Shown in pieces: positions 25,729-35,052 of a stretch of DNA of 44,071 bases (within the stretch, counting starts at the first letter, position 1; every line of letters begins with the position of its first letter). The translations under genes were made by a program, and so were the position numbers. The stretch lies in assembly GCA_964509425.1 (NCBI GenBank), contig CAZDWZ010000027.1:1-44071 (forward strand), given 5' to 3'. Below the pieces are notes generated by a model. The model did not search any database. It worked only from the letters and a program-made list of their open reading frames with translations, and was not told the DNA's origin. This DNA comes from CAZDWZ01 sp964509425 (lineage in GTDB: Bacteria > Bdellovibrionota_C > UBA2361 > SZUA-149 > CAZDWZ01).

Positions 25729-25945
25729 GCTCTGAATTGACAACGAGTACGTTCGTTTCCGTGTACAGGGCCTTTAAGACTTCCAATACCTAGTATGTGT
25801 ATCCCTGCGCACTTAGGGTTTTCCGCCCGAATCGTTAGGCAGAATCGAAGCTGGTATGCATAAATTCGATGAGTTGGTTAGGATTTGAAAGTTTCACGTT
25901 TCTGGAATGTCCACCTGCGGTGGTATCGTCTGAGGAGGCGAATCG

Positions 25946-27696
25946 ATGAGCGTTGTTCACGTCAATCAGATCAGGAGTCGGGTCAGTTCGTTATTCTCAT
26001 CAAGCATTGATTTGTCGGATGTCGACAAGGGAACAATGCCCCCGAAGGAACGCGAAAGCCATTTCCTGACCCGCGCACTTGCTGCATATGCGATTTACAT
26101 CGCTGCCCGCGTCGAGGTACCGGAAGCAGCCGCATCTGTCACTGATGGAGGCGACGACAACGGAATAGATGCCGTTTACTACGACGAACGAGAGAAGCGA
26201 TTATTTATAGTGCAATCAAAGTGGATTCAAAGTGGAAAAGGTGAACCGGATAATGGCGAGGTCAAAAAATTTGTAGCTGGTGTGAGAGATCTCTTGAATC
26301 AGGCTTTCGATCGGTTTAATGCTAAAATCGCGGAAAAAAATCTATTATCTCGCAGGCACTTTCTGAGCCCGGGTTTAAGTGCGAAGTTATTTTGGCTTAC
26401 ACCGGTGCTGAAGGTCCTGCTCCGCATTCTGACCGAGACCTCAAAGATCTTGTAGAGGAAATGAACGATACGAGTGAAGTAGTCACTATTAGATTACTCC
26501 GGCAAAAGGAACTCCACGATTCGCTCGTCAGCGCGCTCTCAGGTGACCCGATCGATATTGATATCCCGTTTGACGACTGGGGTCGCATCGAAACGCCATA
26601 TGTAGCCTACTATGGTCGCGTGCCCGGCCGTGAGATTCTTGTGTGGTGGAAGAAGCATGGCCCGCTTCTTTTTGCCAAGAATCTTCGGAGTGTCTTGGGC
26701 GATACGGAAGTGAACGAGGAGATTCGAGACTCGTTAGAGAACCAGGCGTCAAACTTCTGGTACTTCAATAACGGAATAACTCTTACCTCCAGCAAGGTGG
26801 AGAGAATTCCAGCCGGGGGGATGGAGCGGTCGCATGGACTCTTTCGGTGCAGCGATCTCTCGGTGGTCAATGGTGCCCAGACGGTAGCAACAATCGGGAA
26901 ATACGGTGAAGGGTGCCCAGGAATAGATTTGGTCTCGGTTCAAGTCCGCGTCGTGTCACTTGAGAGCGCTGACCCAAAGTTTGGCGAGTCGGTCACAAAA
27001 ACAAACAATCGACAAAATCGCATCGATAACAGGGACTTTGCTTCTCTTGATTTAGAACAGTTGAGACTGAGAAATGAATTGGCAATTGATGGAATTCAAT
27101 ATCACTTGCACCGATCTGACACGATAACCAAGAGCGACATCTCGTTGGATATGGTGGAATCAACGACGGCGCGTGCATGTGCAGTCGGTGATCCTGGGCT
27201 CGCCGTGCAGTTGAAACGTGAGATTGGAAAGCTTTGGGAGAATCTGGATACAGCCCCGTATAGAACACTTTTCAATCCTACTGTATCAGGCCAGCAGCTT
27301 TGGCGAGCTGTCAAGATTCAGAGGTCGATCGACTCGCAGTTGGATTTGATTACTACGCGGTTGGCGGCGGCGGGTGGTCGACCCTACAGCGTATCAATAC
27401 ACGGAAATCGTTTGGTCGCCGCACTCGTATTTAATCAGATTCCCGGCGAAATATTCTCAAAATCAGATGCTGATTTCTCGGCTTACACTTCTGGAAAGTC
27501 GCTGCAAGAGAGTGTTGAACGCGGATTTGAATCTATTAGAGCCGCGGTTGAACACAATTTTCCAGGTTCGGTTATCCCGACTCTGTTTAAGAACGCTTCA
27601 AAATGTAAAAAGATTTTCGAAGAAGCAAAAAACTCGATGAACCCACCAGTTGACACTTCCATAATTGTCGAAAGGGTTCAACAGCAGCTTATTTAG
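25946..27696 (+). CDS. AIPR-family abortive infection protein, interrupted by a frameshift
   Basis: GGAGG lies before the ATG at 25946. The first frame gives a PD-(D/E)XK-like N-terminus: GGDDNGIDAVYYD near 68-80, then LFIVQSKW. After EKN (about 26342) it loses homology and stops at 26455. Moving one frame at the run of seven A (26334-26340) restores ...SIISQALSEPGFKCEVILAYTGAE and then the AIPR core: FWYFNNGITLTSS, then LSVVNGAQTVATI, ending at 27696. The intact product would be about 583 residues. The run reads A-AAA-AAT in the first frame, a possible -1 slippery site, so programmed frameshifting, phase variation, a recent mutation or an assembly error are all possible. AIPR proteins act in abortive phage resistance. 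Confidence 0.85.
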
Positions 27697-27715
27697 AAAT
27701 TTCTCATCTTTATAT

Positions 27716-27910
27716 CCCAATAACCATATCCTCAGGGCGTCCGATAAGCTTCACGTCAAATGTAGCGAAGATCGCTTGAATTTCGGTCCGAGCATCTAGA
27801 ATATGGAGAGCTCACCGCATCGAAAATCACGACGTGCAACGGTTCACGCGCGTGATCGAAGCGAGAAGCGTTTAAAGTATTGAAGGGGGTAGGGGAGGAC
27901 TTCGTCGAGT
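27716..27910. repeat. Solo REP and diverged RAYT arm
   Basis: A perfect REP (27727-27746, TATCCTCAGGGCGTCCGATA) is followed by about 150 bases resembling a RAYT 3' arm (GATCGCTTGAA, AGAAGCGTTTAAAG) but more diverged than the others. No transposase follows; possibly it belonged to family B. Confidence 0.6.
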
Positions 27911-27985
27911 AGACGAACGATGGATTTTAGCATTGAGAGAGGAGTACGCGGCGTCCCAATAACCATATCCTCTGTTCTCCGTATC

Positions 27986-28200
27986 CGATCTACGAATTCT
28001 CAAACACCCTGTACAAGAGCGTCGCGCGTCTGAGGGTCTGATTCGTGTATCGCCTGAGAAAATCGTGATGTGAACGGTTAGAGCGGTGTTTGTTCGGCTG
28101 AAATCGCCGGACGAAGCTGCTTGAGCGATCGCGTCAAGGCGGAAAACCCCCTGAGATTTGAGTAAGAGGAAACGAGGTCTCGTTCCTCCTTGAGGAATAA
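27986..28200. repeat. Terminal-repeat copy and IS debris
   Basis: TGATCTACGAATTCTCAAACA-like sequence at about 27987 continues as CCCTGTACAAGAGC...GATTCGTGTATCGCCTGAGAAAAT, which recurs at 33125-33200. From 28118, TTGAGCGATCGCGTCAAGGCGGAAAA matches the tail of the IS3 relic near 11337. No gene is present. Confidence 0.55.
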
Positions 28201-28236
28201 GGTTAGCTTGGGAAAATTCGGAAGAGCTTTGTGCCC

Positions 28237-28870
28237 TTAAAGCGGAGAGAAGAGAGGAGGGCGGTATGTTCCCGGCGGGAAGTCCGCGTTGAGATTCCCG
28301 TTCCGGAATCGCTGTGACGCGAGGCGGTAGGCCTCGAGGCGCCTGAAGTATTGATCGACGTAAAACTGCCGTGCTTCGGGATTGAGCGAGAGGACAAGCG
28401 GCCGCTTTGTGTATCGCTCTGCTTTCTTGGTGTGCATGGGAAACGCCCCAGCTTCGATTGCGCGGATAGTGTCCGCTCCCGCAAAGCCTTTTCCTTCTGC
28501 GAGCCGCTCCGCGATAATCTCGCATCGTCTCTTTTCCGCTTTTTGCTCCATCATGTGCATGTAATCTCTCTGCGAGAGAGATTCATATCCTGGAATGCGC
28601 GAGAAGGTGAGTGCGAAGCGCTCCGAGTAGTCCTTCGGACGTGCGTCTTTGTTTACTCGCTTGGCGTTATTATAGGCGGTCCAGTTTACGAGCTCGTATT
28701 GGAGGGCCTTCCCGGAGACGGCTGCGGAGAAGCTATTAAACGTGTCGTACTGGGTGTACTTTTGTACGAGCCCACTCTTAACAGGATTCAGCGCTGCATA
28801 AAGCACCCAGTGTTCGATATCTTTCGCCTCGGCGATTACCTGACAACGAGCGGGTCTCGCCCAGACCTTT
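28237..28870 (-). pseudogene. RAYT family B transposase, C-terminal part
   Basis: From the minus strand it reads WARPARCQVIAEAKDIEHWVLYAALNPVKSGLV, then a basic C-terminus ending GTYRPPLFSPL. The YAALNPV segment carries the catalytic Tyr, closer to classical RAYTs than family A. The N-terminal half with the H-x-H is missing: upstream sequence runs into a REP at 28884. It shares the overall C-terminal layout with family A (GYESLSQRDYMHMM against GYEHLPQRDYKKLM). Confidence 0.78.
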
Positions 28871-28873
28871 CCT

Positions 28874-30177
28874 CTGTTCTCCGTATCCTCAGAGCGTCCG
28901 ATGAGCTCTACATGAAAGATGGCTCGTGTAGCTTGAAAAGTTGAATGTATCTTCGGTGAATTGGTGCGGGTGGGTGATCAGATCGTCGAGCGCGTTCGCG
29001 ATGATGGGCGTTTTTCGACGAGATGCGTTTAAATAAGATCGGTGGGAATGGGGTTCCGCCGCTCGATGAGTACAGATGAGAAATTTGCAGGTGAAGAGAG
29101 AGTGATCTCTCTAGCCAGCGGCAAAGACGGGTGGTCGATAGGTTCCGGCCGGAAACTTCACATCAAGCTTTCCTAAGCGGTACAACTTCACTGCAACCTT
29201 GTACGCTTCGTAGATAGAAAAGTACCACTTCAAGAACAGCTTCTTCGCCTCGGGACATTGGGTGAGTACCAAGGGGCGTTTACTATCCCTCTTGCTCTTC
29301 TTCGTCTTCTTGGGCCGGCTACCGGGGACGGTTTTGAGTAGCAGCTCCCGCGGGAGAAATCCGAGCCCCTTCGCCTTCCTCTCTCGAACAAGTTCGAGTC
29401 TACGTTCCTCTCGCTTTTTGAGCATCAGCTTCTTGTACTCTCGCTGCGGCAGGTTTTCATAGCCGGGAAGCCGCTTGAATTCTAGAACATGCTCAGTGGT
29501 AAAGTCTTCGGGCTTCAGCTTCTTGTTGAAGCGCTTTCGATCTCTGTACGTCGCCCAATCCACCCAACGGAGAATTCGCTTACGTCCGTTGATGGCATCA
29601 TGGAAGGAGTTGTATCCCGGATAATCATCTGGGAACTCACAAAGTCCGTGCTCTACGGCTTGGAGGGAGGAGTAGAAGAAGTAGTTTTCTACGTCTTGGG
29701 GAAGGGGAAGCGCTTGCTCTGAGTACCGTCTCTCAAAAACTGGGCCACCTTCGAAATCATCGACAAAGTATCTGACCCCTTCGGCGATCCGGGCGTTGAA
29801 ATCCCGGTAGAACTGGCTCCGGTTTAAATGGGGAAAGAGAGCTACCTCATGATGGTGGTTTCCCATGAGAGAGTACGCATAGAGCTCGGCGCCGTACTTC
29901 TCCTGATACCGAGCAAGGTGCGTGAGGCAATGACTCTCGAGTTTCTTGTTGTTTACGAACCAAAGTCGAGAGTTGACCGTTCGAGAGGTGATAAGCGACG
30001 CGTAATCCGCGCACTCAAGGCGGAGAGGTTGAGATTGAAATTTGAGAGACATCCGCGCTCCTGGATTTGGTGGCCAGAAGCGCTATCGGCAAGAATTAGT
30101 GGCGCGTTTCCTCCGGAGCGAGAGTTTTTCAGTTCGCATGAGTCCGCGAGGTGGATATCGGGCGCTTTGAGGATACG
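28874..30177 (-). mobile_element. RAYT element, family A, intact copy 2
   Basis: Left REP at 28884-28903, conserved arm to 29110, transposase on the minus strand, then about 100 bases and an inverted REP at 30156-30175. Organisation and orientation equal the copy at 13371. Confidence 0.85.
29111..30052 (-). CDS. REP-associated Y1 (HUH) transposase, family A, intact
   Basis: The protein has 313 residues and is nearly identical to the copies at 13610 and 39059. Small differences include FPHLNRSQ and FVDDFEGG. The H-x-H (GNHHHEV) and the Tyr of YSSLQAVEHGL are preserved, as is the Lys/Arg-rich C-terminus. Reading frame, start context and both flanking REPs are complete, so this copy may be active. 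It acts on single-stranded REP DNA. Confidence 0.88.
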   Translation of the reverse strand: MSLKFQSQPLRLECADYASLITSRTVNSRLWFVNNKKLESHCLTHLARYQEKYGAELYAYSLMGNHHHEVALFPHLNRSQFYRDFNARIAEGVRYFVDDFEGGPVFERRYSEQALPLPQDVENYFFYSSLQAVEHGLCEFPDDYPGYNSFHDAINGRKRILRWVDWATYRDRKRFNKKLKPEDFTTEHVLEFKRLPGYENLPQREYKKLMLKKREERRLELVRERKAKGLGFLPRELLLKTVPGSRPKKTKKSKRDSKRPLVLTQCPEAKKLFLKWYFSIYEAYKVAVKLYRLGKLDVKFPAGTYRPPVFAAG

Positions 30178-30301
30178 AACGGATTCGTCTCCCTCCGGCG
30201 CCCCTTCTACTCAGCAAGTTTCCGGGACTTCTTCAAGATACAAGGATACGATATCCAGATCACACGGTCGTCGCTCGAGCTCTGTTTAAGTGGCGACAAA
30301 C

Positions 30302-30451
30302 ATGAATAACCTAAAGCAAAGCGATCTTCCTCAAAAGGGCTTCCTATCTGCCGAGGAGATTACGAGGTTTATGGATGTGATCATCGGGTCAACTGAGGTA
30401 GGCGGATGCCAGAAGATCTATATGGTATACGCTGCACGAGGAATACTGTGA
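30302..30451 (+). CDS. Small hypothetical protein (49 aa)
   Basis: A short frame beginning MNNLKQSDLPQKGFLSAEEI and ending in YMVYAARGIL. Its stop (30449-30451) directly abuts the ATG of the next gene, the spacing of a translationally coupled pair. No strong ribosome binding site is visible. Unrecognised; support is mainly the junction with the downstream gene. Confidence 0.4.
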   Translation: MNNLKQSDLPQKGFLSAEEITRFMDVIIGSTEVGGCQKIYMVYAARGIL

Positions 30452-30901
30452 ATGGCCAATAACGCGTGGGCAACCGGTCACATCCTTTGCCTAACTGTTG
30501 AGGTACGTGACCAACTACTTCAGCGGGTAAATCATTTGCCTCAGAAAACGACGTCCCACCGGTTTGGAGTTTGCCGGGACATTTTTCATGCTGTCCGTGA
30601 GCCGAATATAGGCGGCCATCTGCTTCTCTTTGGGCTCAGTCACAAATATTTCGGTGAGCAGGATCAGATTGGTGAGTTCCTAACTTTCTGGGAGGATTTC
30701 ATTACGGATATTCCGGCCAATGAACTGTTCATCGCAGTCGAGCAAGAGTTCACATATTCTTCCCAACCGTTTCATAAATGGTATTTCCAGTGGCGATGGA
30801 CCTACTTTCCGAAGTCAACGGAAGGCCGTTGGGTCTTCAAAGGAAAGGAACCACCTGACGGCACTTGGCGATCGAAATTTGAGGTCGAGATTGAAAATTG
30901 A
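30452..30901 (+). CDS. Hypothetical protein (149 aa)
   Basis: The ATG directly follows the stop of a 49-codon frame, with GAGG about 10 bases upstream. The protein is soluble, rich in aromatic residues (HKWYFQWRWTYFPKSTEGRW), with no motif that I recognise. It is flanked by RAYT elements and may be a passenger gene. Confidence 0.6.
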   Translation: MANNAWATGHILCLTVEVRDQLLQRVNHLPQKTTSHRFGVCRDIFHAVREPNIGGHLLLFGLSHKYFGEQDQIGEFLTFWEDFITDIPANELFIAVEQEFTYSSQPFHKWYFQWRWTYFPKSTEGRWVFKGKEPPDGTWRSKFEVEIEN

Positions 30902-30958
30902 AAGATTCACGCGGTTCGGAGATATAAGATCGACTTTAGAACTGTCGGGCGTATGCCT

Positions 30959-31325
30959 GATCTACGAATTCTGATCTTCAAATCCTCAGAGCACCCAATG
31001 CTCGATGTCCCTCGCCTCAGGGAGGACTTGGCATCGAGAGGGCCGGCTCCAGAGTTTTCTCCCATGGAACTGAGGCACCATCCGTTCGACGATTCGCGCG
31101 AAGATAGAGTTGAATGCCTGGAGAAACTTTGACTTGCTGCCATTCGGGAAGCGGGCGATCAGGTGATAGTCGTTTCCCATGATGATGAAGGCGTAGAGGA
31201 TGACGCCGTACTTTCTTTGATACTTTGCTAGGAAGGCCGCAATTTTTCGATGAAGCTTTCGGTTGTTCACGAACCAGAGTCGTGAGGCGATGGTGCGGGA
31301 GGTGATGAAGAAGGTTTTGTCCGGG
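30959..31325 (-). pseudogene. RAYT family B transposase, N-terminal part
   Basis: On the minus strand: KTFFITSRTIASRLWFVNNRKLH, then YGVILYAFIIMGNDYHLIARFPN, and it ends ARDIEHWVL at a REP (30981-31000). The metal motif reads D-Y-H instead of H-x-H. The cut falls exactly before the catalytic Tyr seen in the 28237 fragment. It overlaps that fragment by about 20 codons with differences, so the two are pieces of separate copies. No start codon is evident (an in-frame stop lies near 31333). Confidence 0.75.
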
Positions 31326-31744
31326 TCTTCTTAAGCGAGATCTCGGGCCATGTGGGGAATCCTTGCTGGTGATGGTGCAAGGATCTAGTCGGCGCTGAGG
31401 ATCGAGAGTTTCCGGGGTCCGAGATAACTGTGCGGTCATACGGCTTGTTGTGCAAGGTCTTTGGGAGTTCGTAGATCAGGAGATGTAATCAGATTGCAGA
31501 TGAATTGCGATGAACTCTTGAGGGCTAACCGTGGCCGGATATCGTTACAGTTTACTTGGTCCCTGCTAAACTCTCCCTTCTTCAGCCAAAAAAATATGGA
31601 AGACTTATCTGAGTCTCCCCCATCCGTTCATACGGAGTGACGGCTCTCTCAACATTAGAATTTGAAATCAAATGGAAATCAGCGAACTCCAAAGGTTTTT
31701 GGACTCGCTGGTCTGGTCCCCCCTCGCCTTACTCTGGAGATTCC
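31326..31744. other. Non-coding gap before the second high-GC gene
   Basis: I see no gene, repeat or RNA with confidence. Base composition changes from AT-rich to GC-rich near 31700-31740. Confidence 0.45.
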
Positions 31745-32989
31745 ATGGCCCGCCGACACGGATTCAGAAACGTCACGATCTCTCACGACGAATTGATCGG
31801 GCGTATGCTGGCCCATCTAGAAGCGCAGCTCGTGCCTGAGGGCGAGCGTCCTGTAGTTCCACCGTTCAGCTACGGCGGCCGGAGTGAACCGGTGACTTGG
31901 TTCTTCGATCGCCTGGGCCGGGAGGTGAAGTTCGTGGACGATCGGAGAAGCCGAGGTGTCAAGATTCAACTGCCGAAGACCCGAGAACTATTCGGGACCT
32001 TCTGCGCTCGACACCTGGCTCGCGCCACCTTCGTCAACGGTGTGGTCGGCCTTGCCACTAGCCTGAGCATGGTAGACGTTGTGAACGCCCTGGAGCCGGA
32101 GTTTCTGACGACGAACCCCGATATCATGGAAACGCTCACCGCCGTTCCGCGTCGCGACTACGTCGGAGATCAAGCGCAACGGATGGCGCGCTTCACGGCT
32201 GCCGTGGGTGGTATGACTGTCACGTTCGCGTCAGACACGAGTGTCACCGTGAACATCGAGGATCGATACATCCGCAACTACTCGCCTGACGAGCTCTTGC
32301 TGCTGTTCGATGACTTGGACGCCGCGACGCACGAGATATATCTGCCGTTCCTTCGCCGGGACCTGGCGATTTACGCCCTCGGGGCGTGGTTCGAGTCGGA
32401 GCGCCCCACCGGAGTGACCCAAACAGTTGATCGCGAAGTGAGGCACGAATTTCGCGATAAGCTCAGGTACGTCAGTGAATTCTACGACACGATGTTCTGG
32501 CAAGCCGCAGTCTCACCGCTCGAACCGATCCGACGCTTCCTTCCGCCCGGATCGCTGCCGCCGAGGCAGCAAGGCGGAGAGCAGTCCGATGAGGGTCCGA
32601 CCGTTCGCATCGGACCGAGCGTCAGCGCAGATGATCCCCGAGTCGATCCTGCACGGTTCGAGTTCTACGTCAATGTGTTGGGGTGCGAGCACGTAGTCGA
32701 GCCGACTGAGCGGTTCATGAACGGCAACTACGTGGCGTTTCTTCTCCGGGCACAGTCGGGACTTCGGGTTGCGATTCTCGACTGCAGAGAACCGAAGAAC
32801 GCCGCCTACGTGTTCCGCATCGGACGCGCACATGAGTCGGGCCGCCGCGAGTGGGCCACCGACGCGGTCCGGACGAAACAGGATGTTCTTGCTCGGGCCG
32901 ACGCCGGCGAGCCCACGACGTTTATGCGCAGGTTCTGCCACACCAGGACGTGGCAGACGCAGGTACGGCGCTTCCTCGAAACGCATTGA
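31745..32989 (+). CDS. High-GC hypothetical protein (414 aa)
   Basis: I prefer the ATG at 31745 (MARRHGFRNVT) because GGAG lies 5 bases before it and the GC-rich composition starts there; a GTG at 31637 would add 36 residues. Third codon positions are mostly G or C, unlike the surroundings. No signal peptide. The N-terminal 300 residues are helical and charged. A C-terminal segment from about 335 (RFEFYVNVLGCEHVVEP, AILDCREPKNAAYVFRIG, FCHTRTWQTQVRRFL) looks like a separate strand-rich domain. I do not recognise either. It is likely a transferred gene. Confidence 0.7.
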   Translation: MARRHGFRNVTISHDELIGRMLAHLEAQLVPEGERPVVPPFSYGGRSEPVTWFFDRLGREVKFVDDRRSRGVKIQLPKTRELFGTFCARHLARATFVNGVVGLATSLSMVDVVNALEPEFLTTNPDIMETLTAVPRRDYVGDQAQRMARFTAAVGGMTVTFASDTSVTVNIEDRYIRNYSPDELLLLFDDLDAATHEIYLPFLRRDLAIYALGAWFESERPTGVTQTVDREVRHEFRDKLRYVSEFYDTMFWQAAVSPLEPIRRFLPPGSLPPRQQGGEQSDEGPTVRIGPSVSADDPRVDPARFEFYVNVLGCEHVVEPTERFMNGNYVAFLLRAQSGLRVAILDCREPKNAAYVFRIGRAHESGRREWATDAVRTKQDVLARADAGEPTTFMRRFCHTRTWQTQVRRFLETH

Positions 32990-33014
32990 GGAGTGGCCCC
33001 CCATCGTTAACCGG

Positions 33015-33040
33015 AGCCGTTTCGAACTCAGAAGCGGCTC
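33015..33040. repeat. Hairpin after the high-GC gene
   Basis: GAGCCG and CGGCTC arms at about 33014-33041 flank TTTCGAACTCAGAAG; a further GGAGCCGCTG lies at about 33074. The stem is short compared with those after the other high-GC genes. Confidence 0.4.
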
Positions 33041-33123
33041 TGGAAACCAGGCGGCTCACCACAGGAGGTTCCCGGAGCCGCTGATTTCCATTCGAGTTTA
33101 GATCAACGCGGGTTCTTACTTTC

Positions 33124-33186
33124 AGATCTTCGAATTCTCAAACACCCTGTACAAGAGCTTCGCGCGTCTCAGCGTCTGATTCGTGT
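33124..33186. repeat. Dispersed terminal repeat
   Basis: GATCTTCGAATTCTCAAACACC followed by CTGTACAAGAGCTTCGCGCGTCT matches 27988-28050 closely, then runs into an IS110 relic. Confidence 0.6.
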
Positions 33187-33291
33187 ATCGCCTGAGAAAA
33201 TTTATCATCCATCTCAACGCCGTACTCAAAGAACACCCGGACCGACACATCCTCCCGGAAATTCCTTGACTCTCAACACAGCTGCTCTGAG
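33187..33291 (+). pseudogene. IS110 recombinase C-terminal relic
   Basis: It reads RKFIIHLNAVLKEHPDRHILPEIP and stops, equal to the C-terminus recovered for the IS110 gene at 35482 (RKFIIHLNAVLKEHPDRHILPETS). After the stop, ACTCTCAACACAGCTGCTCTGAG is shared, and then AATACGATA follows, similar to the rest of a REP half-site. Confidence 0.75.
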
Positions 33292-33462
33292 AATACGATA
33301 TGCAGCATCGTGTGTTCCGGGACTAGACTCGTCAGTCGCAGCGCCAAGGTGTATTTTCAAGCCCGCTCTATGCTGCCGCGACGGTCGGTGTCTAGGAACT
33401 ATATCGCACCGACTGAAGAAAAAACCCGTACCGAACGAACAAGCATTTCCTTAGGTCATAGA

Positions 33463-33864
33463 CTAATGCGAAATTGGAGCTGCCGGAAGTGGAATCGGAA
33501 GCGGGGATGGCGGCCAGTCTGGAAGCGGATCTTGAATCGTTTCGTAGCAATCGTCGCAATCGACGTCTGGCTCCCCGGTCGAGTCCTCGTAGGGCCACCA
33601 GCAAACTCCGTCTCCGCAACGGTGCTCGTTCCCGTAACAATCGATGCAGTCCTTCTCCTCATCTCCAGAGTCGTCTTCGTATTGAGCGTCGCAGACACCG
33701 TCGCCGCAGAAGTTTTGGTTTTCTTTAGGCTCTCCCCGTGCCAGGGAAGTGCATGAACCTGCCAATCTATTATTCCAAGGACTTTCTGCAGCATATGCGT
33801 AGCCGCTTCTCAGCATGAGGCCGAGGAAAAGGAGCGCAGCGACTCGAACAAAAACTCGGTTCAT
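33463..33864 (-). CDS. Secreted CGDGxC-repeat protein (133 aa)
   Basis: GGAGG lies just before the ATG at 33864, which starts a signal peptide (MNRVFVRVAALLFLGLMLRSGYAYAAES). The mature protein has two Cys-rich, acidic repeats: CGDGVCDAQYEDDSGDEEKDC and CGDGVCWWPYEDSTGEPDVDC, each followed by x-x-C. Asp-rich loops with paired Cys suggest calcium-stabilised modules on the cell surface or outside. The C-terminus is Pro-rich (PDWPPSPLPIPLP). Function unknown. Confidence 0.75.
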   Translation of the reverse strand: MNRVFVRVAALLFLGLMLRSGYAYAAESPWNNRLAGSCTSLARGEPKENQNFCGDGVCDAQYEDDSGDEEKDCIDCYGNEHRCGDGVCWWPYEDSTGEPDVDCDDCYETIQDPLPDWPPSPLPIPLPAAPISH

Positions 33865-33989
33865 AACCCTCCAAATGTTCACTTTTTCAGAGCAGGTGAT
33901 CTGCAAGAGTTCAGACAGGTTATTCGTCACTGCGAGATGCTTAGACCGAGGCAAACAAATTGAAATGACGTTGCAATCACAAGGCTAAG

Positions 33990-34137
33990 CTGATCTCCTT
34001 ATCCTCGGGGCGTCCGATAAGCTTTATACAAAAGAAGGCAGGAATCGCTTGAAAAGTTGAAGATATCTTCGGCGAATCGGTGCGTGTGCGGGTCAAGATC
34101 GTCGTGCACGTCTGCGACCGTAGAATTGCTGTGGGCC
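33990..34137. repeat. Truncated RAYT 3' arm with REP
   Basis: REP at 34000-34019 followed by the first 120 bases of the conserved arm (TTGAAAAGTTGAAGATATCTTC, GTCTGCGACCGTAGAATTGCTGTG), cut at 34137 where the minus-strand gene ends. Confidence 0.75.
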
Positions 34138-34145
34138 TCAATTCA

Positions 34146-34520
34146 TCAACGTCCCATGTCGATTCCTGGGAAAGGCTGCGTGCCGGTTTCAACCGCGACC
34201 CCGCATCGGATGCTCAGCTCCGTCAGGCTAGAGACAACCTGACTCAAAGTTTCAAGGCAGGTTTGCAGCTCTACCTCCAGGTTTCGAAGTCCGGCGCGTA
34301 AGAACGCCTCGAGCAGAGGGTGGATTCGAATTTGAAACGCGACTGAGAGCTCGCAGGCTTGCGCGGCGCGCAGGGCAATATGAGCGTGCTTAGTTGTCGC
34401 TCGCAGGGCTCTCAAAAGCTCGGACTTGTCTCGTGTGGAGGAGTAAATGGATGCCGCATCCCGTGCCATCTCCGTTGCCCGATTCGTGTCGTTCGCATAG
34501 AGAACCATTCCGATCGCCAT
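34146..34520 (-). CDS. Hypothetical helical protein (124 aa)
   Basis: The protein is almost entirely helical (RDKSELLRALRATTKHAHIALRAAQACELSVAFQ, then LLEAFLRAGLRNLEVELQTCLETLSQVV), like a small helical bundle. It is not recognised. The ATG lies at the edge of a REP, whose CTGAGGATA provides the only SD-like sequence. Both ends touch RAYT debris, so the gene may be truncated. Confidence 0.5.
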   Translation of the reverse strand: MAIGMVLYANDTNRATEMARDAASIYSSTRDKSELLRALRATTKHAHIALRAAQACELSVAFQIRIHPLLEAFLRAGLRNLEVELQTCLETLSQVVSSLTELSIRCGVAVETGTQPFPGIDMGR

Positions 34521-34672
34521 ATCCTCAGGGTGTCCGATAAGCGATTTATTTCTGCGTTGATCTGACTTTTCGCGTGAATGAGGGGAAACTCTGGACGAAA
34601 CCAGTCGATTGATTAAGATCGGATCATAGATTGATTACTCGGAAACGGGATATCGGACGCCCTGAGGATACG
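34510..34672. repeat. REP doublet (REPIN-like)
   Basis: REP at 34520-34539 and an exact inverted REP at 34651-34670 (TATCGGACGCCCTGAGGATA) surround about 110 bases. The spacer (AAACTCTGGACGAAACCAGTCGATTGATTAA) is related to that of the doublet at 10444-10582. A GAACCCGGATACGA duplication follows. From 34690 to 34990 I see no gene. Confidence 0.78.
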
Positions 34673-34995
34673 AGAACCCGGATACGAGAACCCGGTGAAT
34701 CGAATCAGACTTTCGGTGCGCGTGACCAGACCGTTAGCGAAATGAGATGTTACTTCGTTAGAGGACGCAATCATACCTGTTTTCAATCTTCAAGAGGTCT
34801 TTTAGGAGCTGAGCGGCTGCGCTCAGTCTAAGGTTTTTCAATACGAGTACGCTTCTCGATTCCGAACGGTGCCTTAGACGAGGGATCGTTCGGGAGATAA
34901 GAGGAGAAGCGAGCAAAGGCGTTTACAACGCAATTTTTTTAGGGTTTTTCTCTACTCACGGGGTAGTCTCTTCAGCCTGACAAACTCGTCGCAAG

Positions 34996-35030
34996 TGAGA
35001 CTCTTTGAGGCAACGCCTCAAAGAGTCTCA
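34996..35030. terminator. Perfect 16-bp hairpin upstream of a high-GC gene
   Basis: TGAGACTCTTTGAGGC, AAC, GCCTCAAAGAGTCTCA, followed by TTTCG. It could terminate upstream transcription. It ends 22 bases before the ATG of the gene at 35053. Confidence 0.75.
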
Positions 35031-35052
35031 TTTCGCTTCCCGAGGGCTAGTC

